A DNA stretch of 64,000 bases from CAYNJG01 sp964397295 (GTDB lineage Bacteria; Planctomycetota; Planctomycetia; Pirellulales; Pirellulaceae). The notes beneath the pieces are model-generated. The model was given only the letters and a program-made list of their open reading frames with translations, did no database searches and was not told the DNA's origin. Below, piece by piece: positions 53,645 through 61,593 of this stretch. Position numbers and translations under genes: made by a program. Location: the NCBI GenBank assembly GCA_964397295.1, contig CAYNJG010000003.1:21553-85552 (forward strand), written 5' to 3'. Each line of letters begins with the position of its first letter. Position 1 is the first letter of the stretch.

Positions 53645-54358
53645 GTGCAAGCTTCGGGCGAACAAACTCTGGCCACTTCCCTTCAACGAATCGCTGCAAA
53701 GGCAAATGTGACTGAATCATTCGAAGCTGCTCTCGAGAAATACGAAATCGAAGTCTCGCAACAACAGCGTGAGCAACTGAAGCAGTACTGCGAGTTGTTG
53801 TGGAATTGGAATGAGAAGATCAATCTCACGCGGCACACGGACTTTGAGACGTTCGTCTCGCGTGATCTTTTGGACACCGTTCAATTGTCAGAGTTCATCG
53901 AACCGAAACAGCGAGTCTTGGATTTTGGTTCGGGTGGCGGAGTACCAGGCATTGTATTAGCAATCCTGCGACCGGAGGTCATTGTCACGGTTTCGGATTC
54001 GATCGAGAAAAAGACAAAGGTTCTCGACGATATGGTGAAACAATTGCGTTTGCGGACAAAAGTTGTAAATTCTCGCGTTCAAGATCTTTTGCCAAAGCGA
54101 AAGTATGACACGCTAGTCGCGCGTGCCGTTGGTGCTACGAGTAAGATCTTGCGATGGGTGACGCCTCACTGGTCACGGTTTCATCAACTTCTCCTGATCA
54201 AAGGTCCACGCTGGACGGAAGAACGCAAAGAAGCGCGGCATCTTGGGTTGATGAATACGGTCGAGCTTCGAAAGTTGGCTTCTTATCCGATGCCGGGCAC
54301 CGAGTCGGAAAGCGTCATCCTTAGTTTCACGCGGAAAACCGATGGCGAAACGAAGTAG
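53645..54358 (+). CDS. rsmG: 16S rRNA (guanine527-N7)-methyltransferase
   Basis: A 237-residue RsmG/GidB family enzyme. The SAM motif I is VLDFGSGGGVPGIVLAIL (about residues 91-108), with helical INLTRHTDFETFVSRDLLD before and motif VARAVGATSKIL after. It methylates N7 of G527 in 16S rRNA. Start: a GTG at 53645 is the longest option; a GTG at 53708 is also possible and neither has a good ribosome-binding site. It is divergent from the Cys-rich lipoprotein gene, and the two share a region of about 140 bases between starts. Confidence 0.92.
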   Translation: MQASGEQTLATSLQRIAAKANVTESFEAALEKYEIEVSQQQREQLKQYCELLWNWNEKINLTRHTDFETFVSRDLLDTVQLSEFIEPKQRVLDFGSGGGVPGIVLAILRPEVIVTVSDSIEKKTKVLDDMVKQLRLRTKVVNSRVQDLLPKRKYDTLVARAVGATSKILRWVTPHWSRFHQLLLIKGPRWTEERKEARHLGLMNTVELRKLASYPMPGTESESVILSFTRKTDGETK

Positions 54359-54511
54359 TCGGCATGCTCGCGATTTTCTACACGCCCGGTTATGCGTCTT
54401 CCTAGCGGATGCGATACTGGCTGGCTGCGCTAACAGAGCGTGGGGACTGTTTTGGTTCTCGTAGAGTTTCGAACACCTAACTCAAGAAGTTGAATCGCAT
54501 CCTTGATCCCA

Positions 54512-55360
54512 ATGCCGTTGTTACTCGCCGCCTACGGGATAACCATCGTTGCCAGTGCGATGGCGGGTGGCTATTTGCCACGTGTTGTGCGAATGAATCA
54601 CTTTCGCATGCAGCTGATTCTGAGCTTCGTTGGCGGAATGATGTTGGGAATCGCCGTGCTGCATTTGTTGCTGCACGGTTTTATGGAAATCCAGAACGCC
54701 GGCGGGAAGCCGATCGAGAGCTTTCGCGCGACAATGATCTGGATGCTTGTCGGACTGATGTTCACATTCTTTCTGATGCGAGCGTTTCACTTTCATCAGC
54801 ATGGCGAAGAATCGGAACAAGGCCATAGCCATGACGGTCCCTGTCACCATCACCAAGATCCGCATTCGTCAGATCGCCCGCGTCTAGGCTGGATCGGAGT
54901 CATATTTGGTCTCGGATTGCATACGTTTATGGACGGCGTTGCACTGGGTGCAGTGGTCGCACACGAATATGCTGCCGACCATATGCACGTGTGGCCGCCA
55001 GCTGGTTTCGGCGTTTATATCGCGATTTTGCTACACAAGCCGCTGGACGCTTTGTCAGTTTCGACGTTAATGACGGCCGACAAACGCTCGCCAGCGATCA
55101 TCCACGCAACGACCGCAGCATTCGGGCTGATGGCTGTTGCCGGTGCTTTTGCAGTGATTTATATGCCTGGTGATTTGGTAAAGGGCGGTGCGCCGCTAGG
55201 ATACTTGCTGGCAGCTTCCGCCGGAGTGTTTCTCTGCATTTCACTCAGTGATTTGCTTCCAGAAGTTCAGTTTCATCGACATGATCGTTTGCAATTGTCG
55301 GCGGCTCTTCTGCTTGGCATCGCAGTGGCGTTTTTTATCGAAATGATGCATTCACATTGA
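54512..55360 (+). CDS. ZIP-family metal transporter
   Basis: A 282-residue membrane protein of the ZIP (zinc/iron permease) family with about eight helices. Key motifs are GGMMLGIAVLHLLLHGF, the His-rich loop FHFHQHGEESEQGHSHDGPC/HHHQDPHSS (metal binding) and GLGLHTFMDGVALGAVV (helix 4), then YIAILLHKPLDALSVS (helix 5) with the conserved His. It would take up Zn, Mn or Fe. ATG 54512 was chosen over a TTG at 54503. It is single and followed by a gene-free 270 bases before cysD. Confidence 0.92.
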   Translation: MPLLLAAYGITIVASAMAGGYLPRVVRMNHFRMQLILSFVGGMMLGIAVLHLLLHGFMEIQNAGGKPIESFRATMIWMLVGLMFTFFLMRAFHFHQHGEESEQGHSHDGPCHHHQDPHSSDRPRLGWIGVIFGLGLHTFMDGVALGAVVAHEYAADHMHVWPPAGFGVYIAILLHKPLDALSVSTLMTADKRSPAIIHATTAAFGLMAVAGAFAVIYMPGDLVKGGAPLGYLLAASAGVFLCISLSDLLPEVQFHRHDRLQLSAALLLGIAVAFFIEMMHSH

Positions 55361-55633
55361 GAAGCATCCTTTAATACAGCAGCTAGACAACGGCTGGTGC
55401 AAAACCTCATTTCGATAAAGCTCTGATTTCCTAGCACGTCTCGATTCACTGTTGCCTGCGCAAATCGCCAGGGCCCCCATTGGCGTGTTAAAGAATGACC
55501 ACTCGCAAGTTGTCGATGTGGTAGATTTTTCCTAGGATGGCGATCTTAAATAGTGAAAGGCCGCGACTCTTGTCAGGCCTGTGCGATCTGCACCATCATC
55601 ACCTTGCTTAGCTCCGTCCTCTCACGGTCTCGA

Positions 55634-56545
55634 ATGTCTGGATTAAACCTAACTCACCTCAAGCAACTAGAAGCCGAAAGCATCTACATCATTCGTGAGG
55701 TGGCCGCGGAATTTGAAAACCCCGTGATGCTGTATTCGATTGGCAAAGATTCAGCGGTGATGCTTCACCTAACGATGAAGGCATTCTACCCAGGGATCCC
55801 CCCATTCCCGTTGATGCACATCGATACGACGTTCAAGTTCAAAGAGATGATTAAGTTTCGTGAAGAGTACGTGCGAAAAGAACTCGGCTTGAATGTCATC
55901 GTGCACACGAACCAAGCGGGCGTCGAAGCGAACATGAACCCGTTCGATCACGGCAGCCAAAAGTACACGAACGAAATGAAGACCGTTGCGCTGAAAGAAG
56001 CGTTGGACAAACACAAGTTTGACGCGGCGTTTGGCGGAGCTCGGCGGGACGAAGAGAAATCCCGTGCGAAAGAACGTGTCTACTCATTCCGTGACGAAAA
56101 CCATCGATGGGATCCAAAGAATCAGCGCCCCGAACTTTGGAGTCTCTACAACAGTCGACTCGACAAAGGCGAGAGTATTCGCGTCTTCCCATTGTCGAAC
56201 TGGACGGAGCTCGACATTTGGCAATACATCCACCTCGAAAAAATACCGATCGTTCCTCTGTACTTCGCAGCGGAGCGACCGGTTGTTGAACGCGATGGTG
56301 TTTTGATCATGGTTGATGACGAACGTCTACCATTGGAAGAGGGCGAGAAACCAGAAATGAAAATGGTTCGCTTCCGAACGCTAGGCTGCTATCCGCTGAC
56401 GGGAGCTGTCGAGTCAACGGCCGCGACGTTGCCCGAAATCATTCAAGAGATGTTGCTAACGACAACATCCGAACGCAAAGACCGTGTCATCGACTTTGAC
56501 CAACAAGGTTCCATGGAAGAGAAGAAAAAAGACGGCTACTTCTAA
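55634..56545 (+). CDS. cysD: Sulfate adenylyltransferase subunit 2
   Basis: A 303-residue ATP-sulfurylase small subunit. The PP-loop is SIGKDSAVMLHL (from about residue 35), with FGGARRDEEKSRAKER, the substrate-binding Arg/Lys region, and the ends typical for CysD (GCYPLTGAVESTA). With CysN it makes APS from ATP and sulfate. ATG 55634 directly starts the conserved MSGLNLTHLKQLEAES. It begins a co-oriented run: cysNC follows, then an acyl-adenylate-forming enzyme. The upstream 270 bases hold no gene. Confidence 0.95.
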   Translation: MSGLNLTHLKQLEAESIYIIREVAAEFENPVMLYSIGKDSAVMLHLTMKAFYPGIPPFPLMHIDTTFKFKEMIKFREEYVRKELGLNVIVHTNQAGVEANMNPFDHGSQKYTNEMKTVALKEALDKHKFDAAFGGARRDEEKSRAKERVYSFRDENHRWDPKNQRPELWSLYNSRLDKGESIRVFPLSNWTELDIWQYIHLEKIPIVPLYFAAERPVVERDGVLIMVDDERLPLEEGEKPEMKMVRFRTLGCYPLTGAVESTAATLPEIIQEMLLTTTSERKDRVIDFDQQGSMEEKKKDGYF

Positions 56546-56629
56546 ACGTCCTATTCAGCTCGGCAGCAACCTTACACTCGCATGCGTATTCCCTGCACGC
56601 ATGCACTTACTCCAACAGTACGAAATATC

Positions 56630-58570
56630 GTGTCACACCAATCAGATCTTATCGCCACCGACATCGACGCTTATCTCAAGCAACACGAGCAAAAAGAATT
56701 GCTCCGTTTTTTGACCTGCGGTAGCGTCGACGACGGCAAGAGTACACTCATCGGTCGTCTGTTTATGGACGCCAAGATGATCTACGACGATACGCTCGCG
56801 TCGATCACGAAGGACTCGAAAGTTCACGGTACCGTCGGCGAGAAAATCGATCCGGCCTTGTTCACTGACGGCCTAAAAGCGGAACGCGAGCAAGGTATCA
56901 CGATCGATGTGGCCTATCGGTATTTCTCAACGGCCAAGCGAAAGTTCATCATTGCCGATACGCCTGGCCATGAGCAGTACACGCGAAACATGGCAACCGG
57001 TGCATCGACGTGCGACCTTGCCATCATCCTGATTGACGCACGGCACGGGGTCGTGAAGCAGACCAAGCGGCACAGCTTCATCACATCCCTGCTGGGAATC
57101 CGTCACGTACTCGTTGCCATCAATAAGATGGACCTCGTTGACTTCGATGAAGCGAAATTCGAGGAGATCAAGCAAGACTACACGAACTTTGCCACGCGAA
57201 TGGTTGCGGACGACGTTCACTTTGTCCCTATCTCCGCGCTCGATGGCGACAACGTCATCAATCCAAGCGAAAAGACGCCGTGGTACAAGGGCAGCACATT
57301 GATGCACTTGCTCGAGTCAGTGCACATTGCGTCCGACCGAAACCTAATCGACTTCCGTTTTCCCGTTCAGCTAGTCAACCGACCGAACCTCGACTTCCGA
57401 GGGTTCTGCGGAACGGTTGCATCGGGTGTAGTTCGAAAAGGCGATGAAGTTCTCGCTCTGCCGTCGAGAAAGAAAAGCAAAGTCAAAGCGATCGTTACGC
57501 AAGACGGTGAACTCGACGAAGCATTTGCGCCGCAATCAGTCACACTCACTCTCGAAGACGAAATCGACGTCAGTCGCGGTGACATGCTCGTGCATCCTGG
57601 CAACGTGCCGCGCAGCGATAAGAAGCTGGATATGATGATCGTGTGGATGGACGATCAACCGTTGGTGCCTGGCAAGCAGTATTTGTTCAAACACACTACG
57701 AAGAACCCCGCACACTGCCCGGGAAAAATTTCTCAGCTTCGCTATCGCGTTGATGTGAATACGCTTCGCAGCGGACCAGCTCCGGCCTTGGAGCTGAACG
57801 AGATTGGTCGTGTCCAGGTGGAACTTAATCAACCGCTGCACTATGACTCGTATCGGAAGAACCGAAACACGGGTGCGGTAATCATCGTCGATCGCATGAG
57901 TAACACAACTGTTGGCGCGGGAATGATCATCGATCGATCAACCAGCGAAGACGACGATCACTGGGACGAGTCACCACGTGAAGCAATCAAACGAGGCGCG
58001 GAAGCCGTAACTATCGACGAATGGTCGGAACGATTTGGTCAAAAACCAACAACGATTCTCATGACCGGTTTGACGGGCTCCGGCAAGACAACAATTGCGA
58101 CGGCTCTACAGCGTCGATTGTTCGAGCTTGGTCGTGTCGCAACGGTTATCGATGGTCAGAGCATGCGAGCCGGCTTGAGTCGTGACTTGGATTTCTCCGC
58201 GAAAGATCGTTCCGAAAACTTGCGACGTTGCGTTGAAGTGGCTCAGTTGATTAATCAAACCGGTACGATCTGTATCTGCGCGTTTGTGGCTCCAAGCGAA
58301 AGCGTGCGAGAGAAGTTCCGTAAGGAGATCGGTGAAGACCGATTCTTGATGACGCACTTGGCCGCGCCGCTGGAAGTGTGCCGTACGCGAGATACGGACG
58401 GAATCTACGAAGCGGCGGACAAGGGCGAGATTCAGAGCGTGCCTGGAATTTCGCAGCCATATGAGGAACCACAGAATGCCGACTTGGTGTTGGCGACCGA
58501 TAAAATGTCGGTTGAAGAGTGTGTGGAAGCATTGGTAGAGTTGTTGCAAAACAAGCAACGTATTGGATAA
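56630..58570 (+). CDS. cysNC: Bifunctional sulfate adenylyltransferase subunit 1 / APS kinase
   Basis: A 646-residue fusion. The GTPase half has GSVDDGKST (31-39), DTPGHEQ and NKMD. The C-terminal APS kinase begins at about residue 472 (MTGLTGSGKTT Walker A) and continues with DGQSMRAGLSRDLDFSAKDRSEN. It activates sulfate to APS and then PAPS. I chose the GTG at 56630 (MSHQSDLIATDIDAYL after conversion), which matches the family start; an ATG at 56582 would add 16 residues without family support. The usual APS-kinase DGDNVR reads DGQSMR. It is 84 bases after cysD and six before the next gene. Confidence 0.93.
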   Translation: MSHQSDLIATDIDAYLKQHEQKELLRFLTCGSVDDGKSTLIGRLFMDAKMIYDDTLASITKDSKVHGTVGEKIDPALFTDGLKAEREQGITIDVAYRYFSTAKRKFIIADTPGHEQYTRNMATGASTCDLAIILIDARHGVVKQTKRHSFITSLLGIRHVLVAINKMDLVDFDEAKFEEIKQDYTNFATRMVADDVHFVPISALDGDNVINPSEKTPWYKGSTLMHLLESVHIASDRNLIDFRFPVQLVNRPNLDFRGFCGTVASGVVRKGDEVLALPSRKKSKVKAIVTQDGELDEAFAPQSVTLTLEDEIDVSRGDMLVHPGNVPRSDKKLDMMIVWMDDQPLVPGKQYLFKHTTKNPAHCPGKISQLRYRVDVNTLRSGPAPALELNEIGRVQVELNQPLHYDSYRKNRNTGAVIIVDRMSNTTVGAGMIIDRSTSEDDDHWDESPREAIKRGAEAVTIDEWSERFGQKPTTILMTGLTGSGKTTIATALQRRLFELGRVATVIDGQSMRAGLSRDLDFSAKDRSENLRRCVEVAQLINQTGTICICAFVAPSESVREKFRKEIGEDRFLMTHLAAPLEVCRTRDTDGIYEAADKGEIQSVPGISQPYEEPQNADLVLATDKMSVEECVEALVELLQNKQRIG

Positions 58571-58576
58571 CACGGA

Positions 58577-59887
58577 ATGTTTGCGGAGTGGCTTGAACTC
58601 GACGGCGCCGATGCCGAACTGGCGTTCGTAACGCCATCAGGCTCGCTCACGTGGTCCGACTTTGTCGAGCAAATTCGGACGAACGAGAAAGCATTTGCTG
58701 ACTTATCTAATCAAAGAGTTGGCTTGCAGCTCGCTCCAACGACGGAGTGTCTGGCGCGACTCTTCTCGTTGATCAATTCTGGGTCGCACCTGTTCCTTAT
58801 TGCTGCCGACGCCCAGCCCGATGCAATGAGCGAGTGGGCAACGGAATTCGGATTGCGTTCGGTGTTCGATCCTGCAGGCAACCAACTCGAAGTTTCGGGA
58901 CCCGGAAAGTCAGCGACCGAAAGCGCAATTACGATTCTTACTTCGGGGACGACGGGCAAACCGAAAGCCGTTGAACATTCGCTCGATAGTCTTGTTAGGC
59001 CTGTTCGCAAGCACGATGCGATTCGCGGCACTCGTTGGTTGCTGACCTTCCGTCCGCATTTGTACGCGGGCCTCCAGGTGATCATGCAATGTCTGTTCAA
59101 TCACGGAACGCTCGTGATGCCAGCGTCTGGCTCCGATGCAACGCAAGTCGCGCAACTCGCGGCAGGTGCAAGCGTCGAGTTCGTATCTGCCACTCCGTCG
59201 TACTGGCGATGGCTGCTCACACTTGCCGGTGAAGATTTGGCAGGAATGCCGTTGAAGCAGATTACTCTTGGCGGCGAAGCGGTGGATCAAGCGACGCTTG
59301 ATGCTCTGCGGCAGAAGTTCTCAGATGCTCGGTTGGTTCATATTTACGCTACGACCGAATTAGGTCGGTGCTTTTCTGTGACCGATGGTATGGCTGGATT
59401 CCCCAAACGCTTCTTGGGCGAACTTTCGCCAGATGGCGTCGAAATGAAGATCGAAGCGGGCGAGTTAGTTGTCCGCAGCGCGAACGCGATGGCCGGCTAC
59501 GATGGCACCGAAAACGTATCGCCGCAACAAGATTGGTTCTGCACGGGCGACATGGTGGAGGTCGTTGGTGATCGCGTTTTGTTCGTCGGTCGGAAAACCG
59601 ATATGATCAACGTGGGTGGAAACAAAGTTTATCCGATCGAGGTGGAAACGCTTATTCGCTCGATTCCAGGCGTTGCGGACGCGCGCGTTTATGGAGAGGC
59701 TTCTTCGATGGTCGGTGAATTGGTAAAGTGTGATGTGGTCGTCATGGAGGGTTTTGTGGCGGACGACGTAGAAAAATCGATCCGCGAAAAAACCCTTGCT
59801 GAACTCACAAACTATCAACGTCCTCGCTTTATTTCGATCGTGAAGGAGATTCCTCGCACTGCTGCAGGCAAGATTAGCCGAGACTAG
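58577..59887 (+). CDS. Acyl-adenylate-forming (ANL) enzyme, short
   Basis: A 436-residue member of the ANL superfamily (acyl-CoA/aryl-CoA ligases, NRPS A-domains). LTSGTTGKPK (about 121-130) binds ATP, YATTELGR is the substrate/AMP region, WFCTGDMVEV and GRKTDMINVGGNKVYP mark the hinge, and Lys432 in AAGKISRD is the catalytic lysine. It should form an acyl-AMP and thioester. At 436 residues it is shorter than typical acyl-CoA ligases (about 500-550). It starts six bases after cysNC, so it is likely translationally coupled. Its acid substrate is unknown, and a link to PAPS chemistry is inference from placement only. Confidence 0.88.
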   Translation: MFAEWLELDGADAELAFVTPSGSLTWSDFVEQIRTNEKAFADLSNQRVGLQLAPTTECLARLFSLINSGSHLFLIAADAQPDAMSEWATEFGLRSVFDPAGNQLEVSGPGKSATESAITILTSGTTGKPKAVEHSLDSLVRPVRKHDAIRGTRWLLTFRPHLYAGLQVIMQCLFNHGTLVMPASGSDATQVAQLAAGASVEFVSATPSYWRWLLTLAGEDLAGMPLKQITLGGEAVDQATLDALRQKFSDARLVHIYATTELGRCFSVTDGMAGFPKRFLGELSPDGVEMKIEAGELVVRSANAMAGYDGTENVSPQQDWFCTGDMVEVVGDRVLFVGRKTDMINVGGNKVYPIEVETLIRSIPGVADARVYGEASSMVGELVKCDVVVMEGFVADDVEKSIREKTLAELTNYQRPRFISIVKEIPRTAAGKISRD

Positions 59888-59935
59888 TCTGGAGAGCAGT
59901 TCGGCTCATCGCTGCGATAGAGGAAGCCTAGCCAA

Positions 59936-60157
59936 ATGAAAGAGATATTTTTTAAGGGGCTCGTCGTTGCTCTGCCGATTTGCGTCATCGGTGGTTTGGT
60001 CTACACGATCTTCATCGGTTTCTATTCGTTGTACGCGGACATGCGTTTGAAACGTGAGTTGGAACAAATTGCTCGTGAAGCGGAAGAGCGTCGTCGACAA
60101 GAGCCGGAAGAAGACGCTGCGGCACCGCATACTGTGGAAGACCTGTTCAAGGGCTAG
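59936..60157 (+). CDS. Small single-pass membrane protein
   Basis: A 73-residue protein: MKEIFFKGLVVALPICVIGG starts a membrane helix (about 5-30), followed by a charged helix (LKRELEQIAREAEERRRQE) and an acidic, cytoplasmic-looking end (EDLFKG). GAGGAAG 13 bases upstream is a reasonable ribosome-binding site. It lies 48 bases after the ANL gene and 36 before purN, in the same direction. The charged tail could bind another protein. No family is recognised. Confidence 0.7.
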   Translation: MKEIFFKGLVVALPICVIGGLVYTIFIGFYSLYADMRLKRELEQIAREAEERRRQEPEEDAAAPHTVEDLFKG

Positions 60158-60193
60158 CCGCTCGCCTCTCGCTGTTCTCGAATAAGATCATCT

Positions 60194-60820
60194 ATGTCAG
60201 AGCCACTTAAAGTCGCAGTTCTCATTAGCGGTGGCGGTACGACTCTAAAAAACCTTCTCGACTATGCGCAGCGGGGTGAGATCGATACAGATTTTCGGCT
60301 TGTCATCTCCAGCAAAGCGACAGCGAGAGGAATCGAGTTCGCAGACGCGGCTGGCATACCCACGAAGGTCGTCAGAAAGAAAGACTACGAATCCGGTGAG
60401 GAGCATTCCCGCGCGATTTTTGATCCGTGTCGCACGGCGGGCGTGGACTACGTGTTGATGGGTGGCTTCTTGAGTCATGTGTTGATTCCTGATGACTTTG
60501 AAAATCGCGTACTCAACACTCATCCGTCGTTGATCCCGGCTTTTTGCGGCAAAGGTTTCTATGGCTTGCGTGTTCATCAAGCAGCTATCGACTACGGAGC
60601 GAAAATCTCCGGCTGCACGATTCACTTCGTCGACAATCAATATGACCACGGACCAATTATCATGCAGAAGTCCGTCGATGTGCTGCCGGACGATACTGCC
60701 GAGTCTCTTGCCAAGCGAGTTTTTGCGAGAGAATGCGAATCCTACCCAGAGGTGCTGCAACTGCTTGCATCGGGTAGGATTACGACGCAGGGTCGAAACG
60801 TGCGGGTAGACGCAGGCTAG
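60194..60820 (+). CDS. purN: Phosphoribosylglycinamide formyltransferase
   Basis: A 208-residue GAR transformylase. VAVLISGGGTTLKNLLDYA binds phosphate, NTHPSLIPAF holds the catalytic Asn and His, and IHFVDNQYDHGPII the catalytic Asp. It transfers a formyl group from 10-formyl-THF to GAR in purine synthesis. The GGG triplet and FCGKGFYGLRVHQAAID are family-typical. It is embedded in the sulfate/ANL/ACT/argS run rather than next to other pur genes, and starts 36 bases after the small membrane protein. Confidence 0.93.
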   Translation: MSEPLKVAVLISGGGTTLKNLLDYAQRGEIDTDFRLVISSKATARGIEFADAAGIPTKVVRKKDYESGEEHSRAIFDPCRTAGVDYVLMGGFLSHVLIPDDFENRVLNTHPSLIPAFCGKGFYGLRVHQAAIDYGAKISGCTIHFVDNQYDHGPIIMQKSVDVLPDDTAESLAKRVFARECESYPEVLQLLASGRITTQGRNVRVDAG

Positions 60821-60931
60821 CGATATCTATTCTTAAAAGCGTTGACCCTGGTGTGGGCATTTCGTATAAACCCGCGAGCGTTCGGGGCAATCACCCGGAC
60901 CAACCGTTTTCTTCTTGGAATCGAATTCTCT

Positions 60932-61426
60932 ATGAGCGTTGGCGAAGGAACTACTGGAAATCCGCTTACCATGCGTGGACGTGAATTTCCATCGATTCGT
61001 CAATTCACGGTCTTCCTTGAGAATCGCGTCGGTCAACTGTTGGACATTGTGCGAAGATTCGAGGGTGGGCGAGTTCGCATCATTGCGATTTCGATCAACG
61101 ATTCCACTGAGTGTTCGTTCGTTCGCTTTTTGATCAGTAATCCCGAACAAGGTCGCGAGATTTTGGAACGGGCGGGACTGGCAATGATCGAATCGGATCT
61201 AATTGCGGTCGAGTTGCCCGAAGGAACACAGCCTCTGTTGCAGGTTTGCACGGCGCTTCTTCAAGCCGAAATCAATATCGTTCAAGCATATCCATTGTTG
61301 ATTCAATCGCACGATCGGCCCGTCGTGGCGTTGATGGTCGACAATATCGATCGTGGATTAGAAACTTTGCACGACAAAGGGTTTCGGACGCTTTCGGAAG
61401 ATGATCTCTTGGATTGCGATTTGTAG
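60932..61426 (+). CDS. ACT-domain protein
   Basis: A 164-residue protein with two ACT-like halves: IRQFTVFLENRVGQLLDIVR (first) and TQPLLQVCTALLQAEINIVQ (second). Such doubled ACT proteins bind amino acids and regulate enzymes, and are sometimes annotated as acetolactate synthase regulatory proteins. The catalytic acetolactate synthase is not near. ATG 60932 starts where the conserved part begins; the frame is open 30 codons further but looks non-coding. It lies between purN and argS on the same strand. Confidence 0.82.
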   Translation: MSVGEGTTGNPLTMRGREFPSIRQFTVFLENRVGQLLDIVRRFEGGRVRIIAISINDSTECSFVRFLISNPEQGREILERAGLAMIESDLIAVELPEGTQPLLQVCTALLQAEINIVQAYPLLIQSHDRPVVALMVDNIDRGLETLHDKGFRTLSEDDLLDCDL

Positions 61427-61593
61427 GATTCTGTGTTTTGCCGCTCAAAGGTGGTAATTCAAGGAAACCTGACGTCGAAACCCGGTTTTTCCTATCCAGG
61501 ACTCGCATAGCCATTTAGATGGGGCGTGCGTATGTTATCGGGTTCTAAATCGACGATTTTTATGGCTTACGACACAGTGCGAGCTAATCGGCA

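Noticed and set aside
55361..55633. Possible small gene or RNA in the 270 bases before cysD
   Set aside because: A 5-bp stem only (CGCCA/TGGCG), no credible frame and no known RNA motif.
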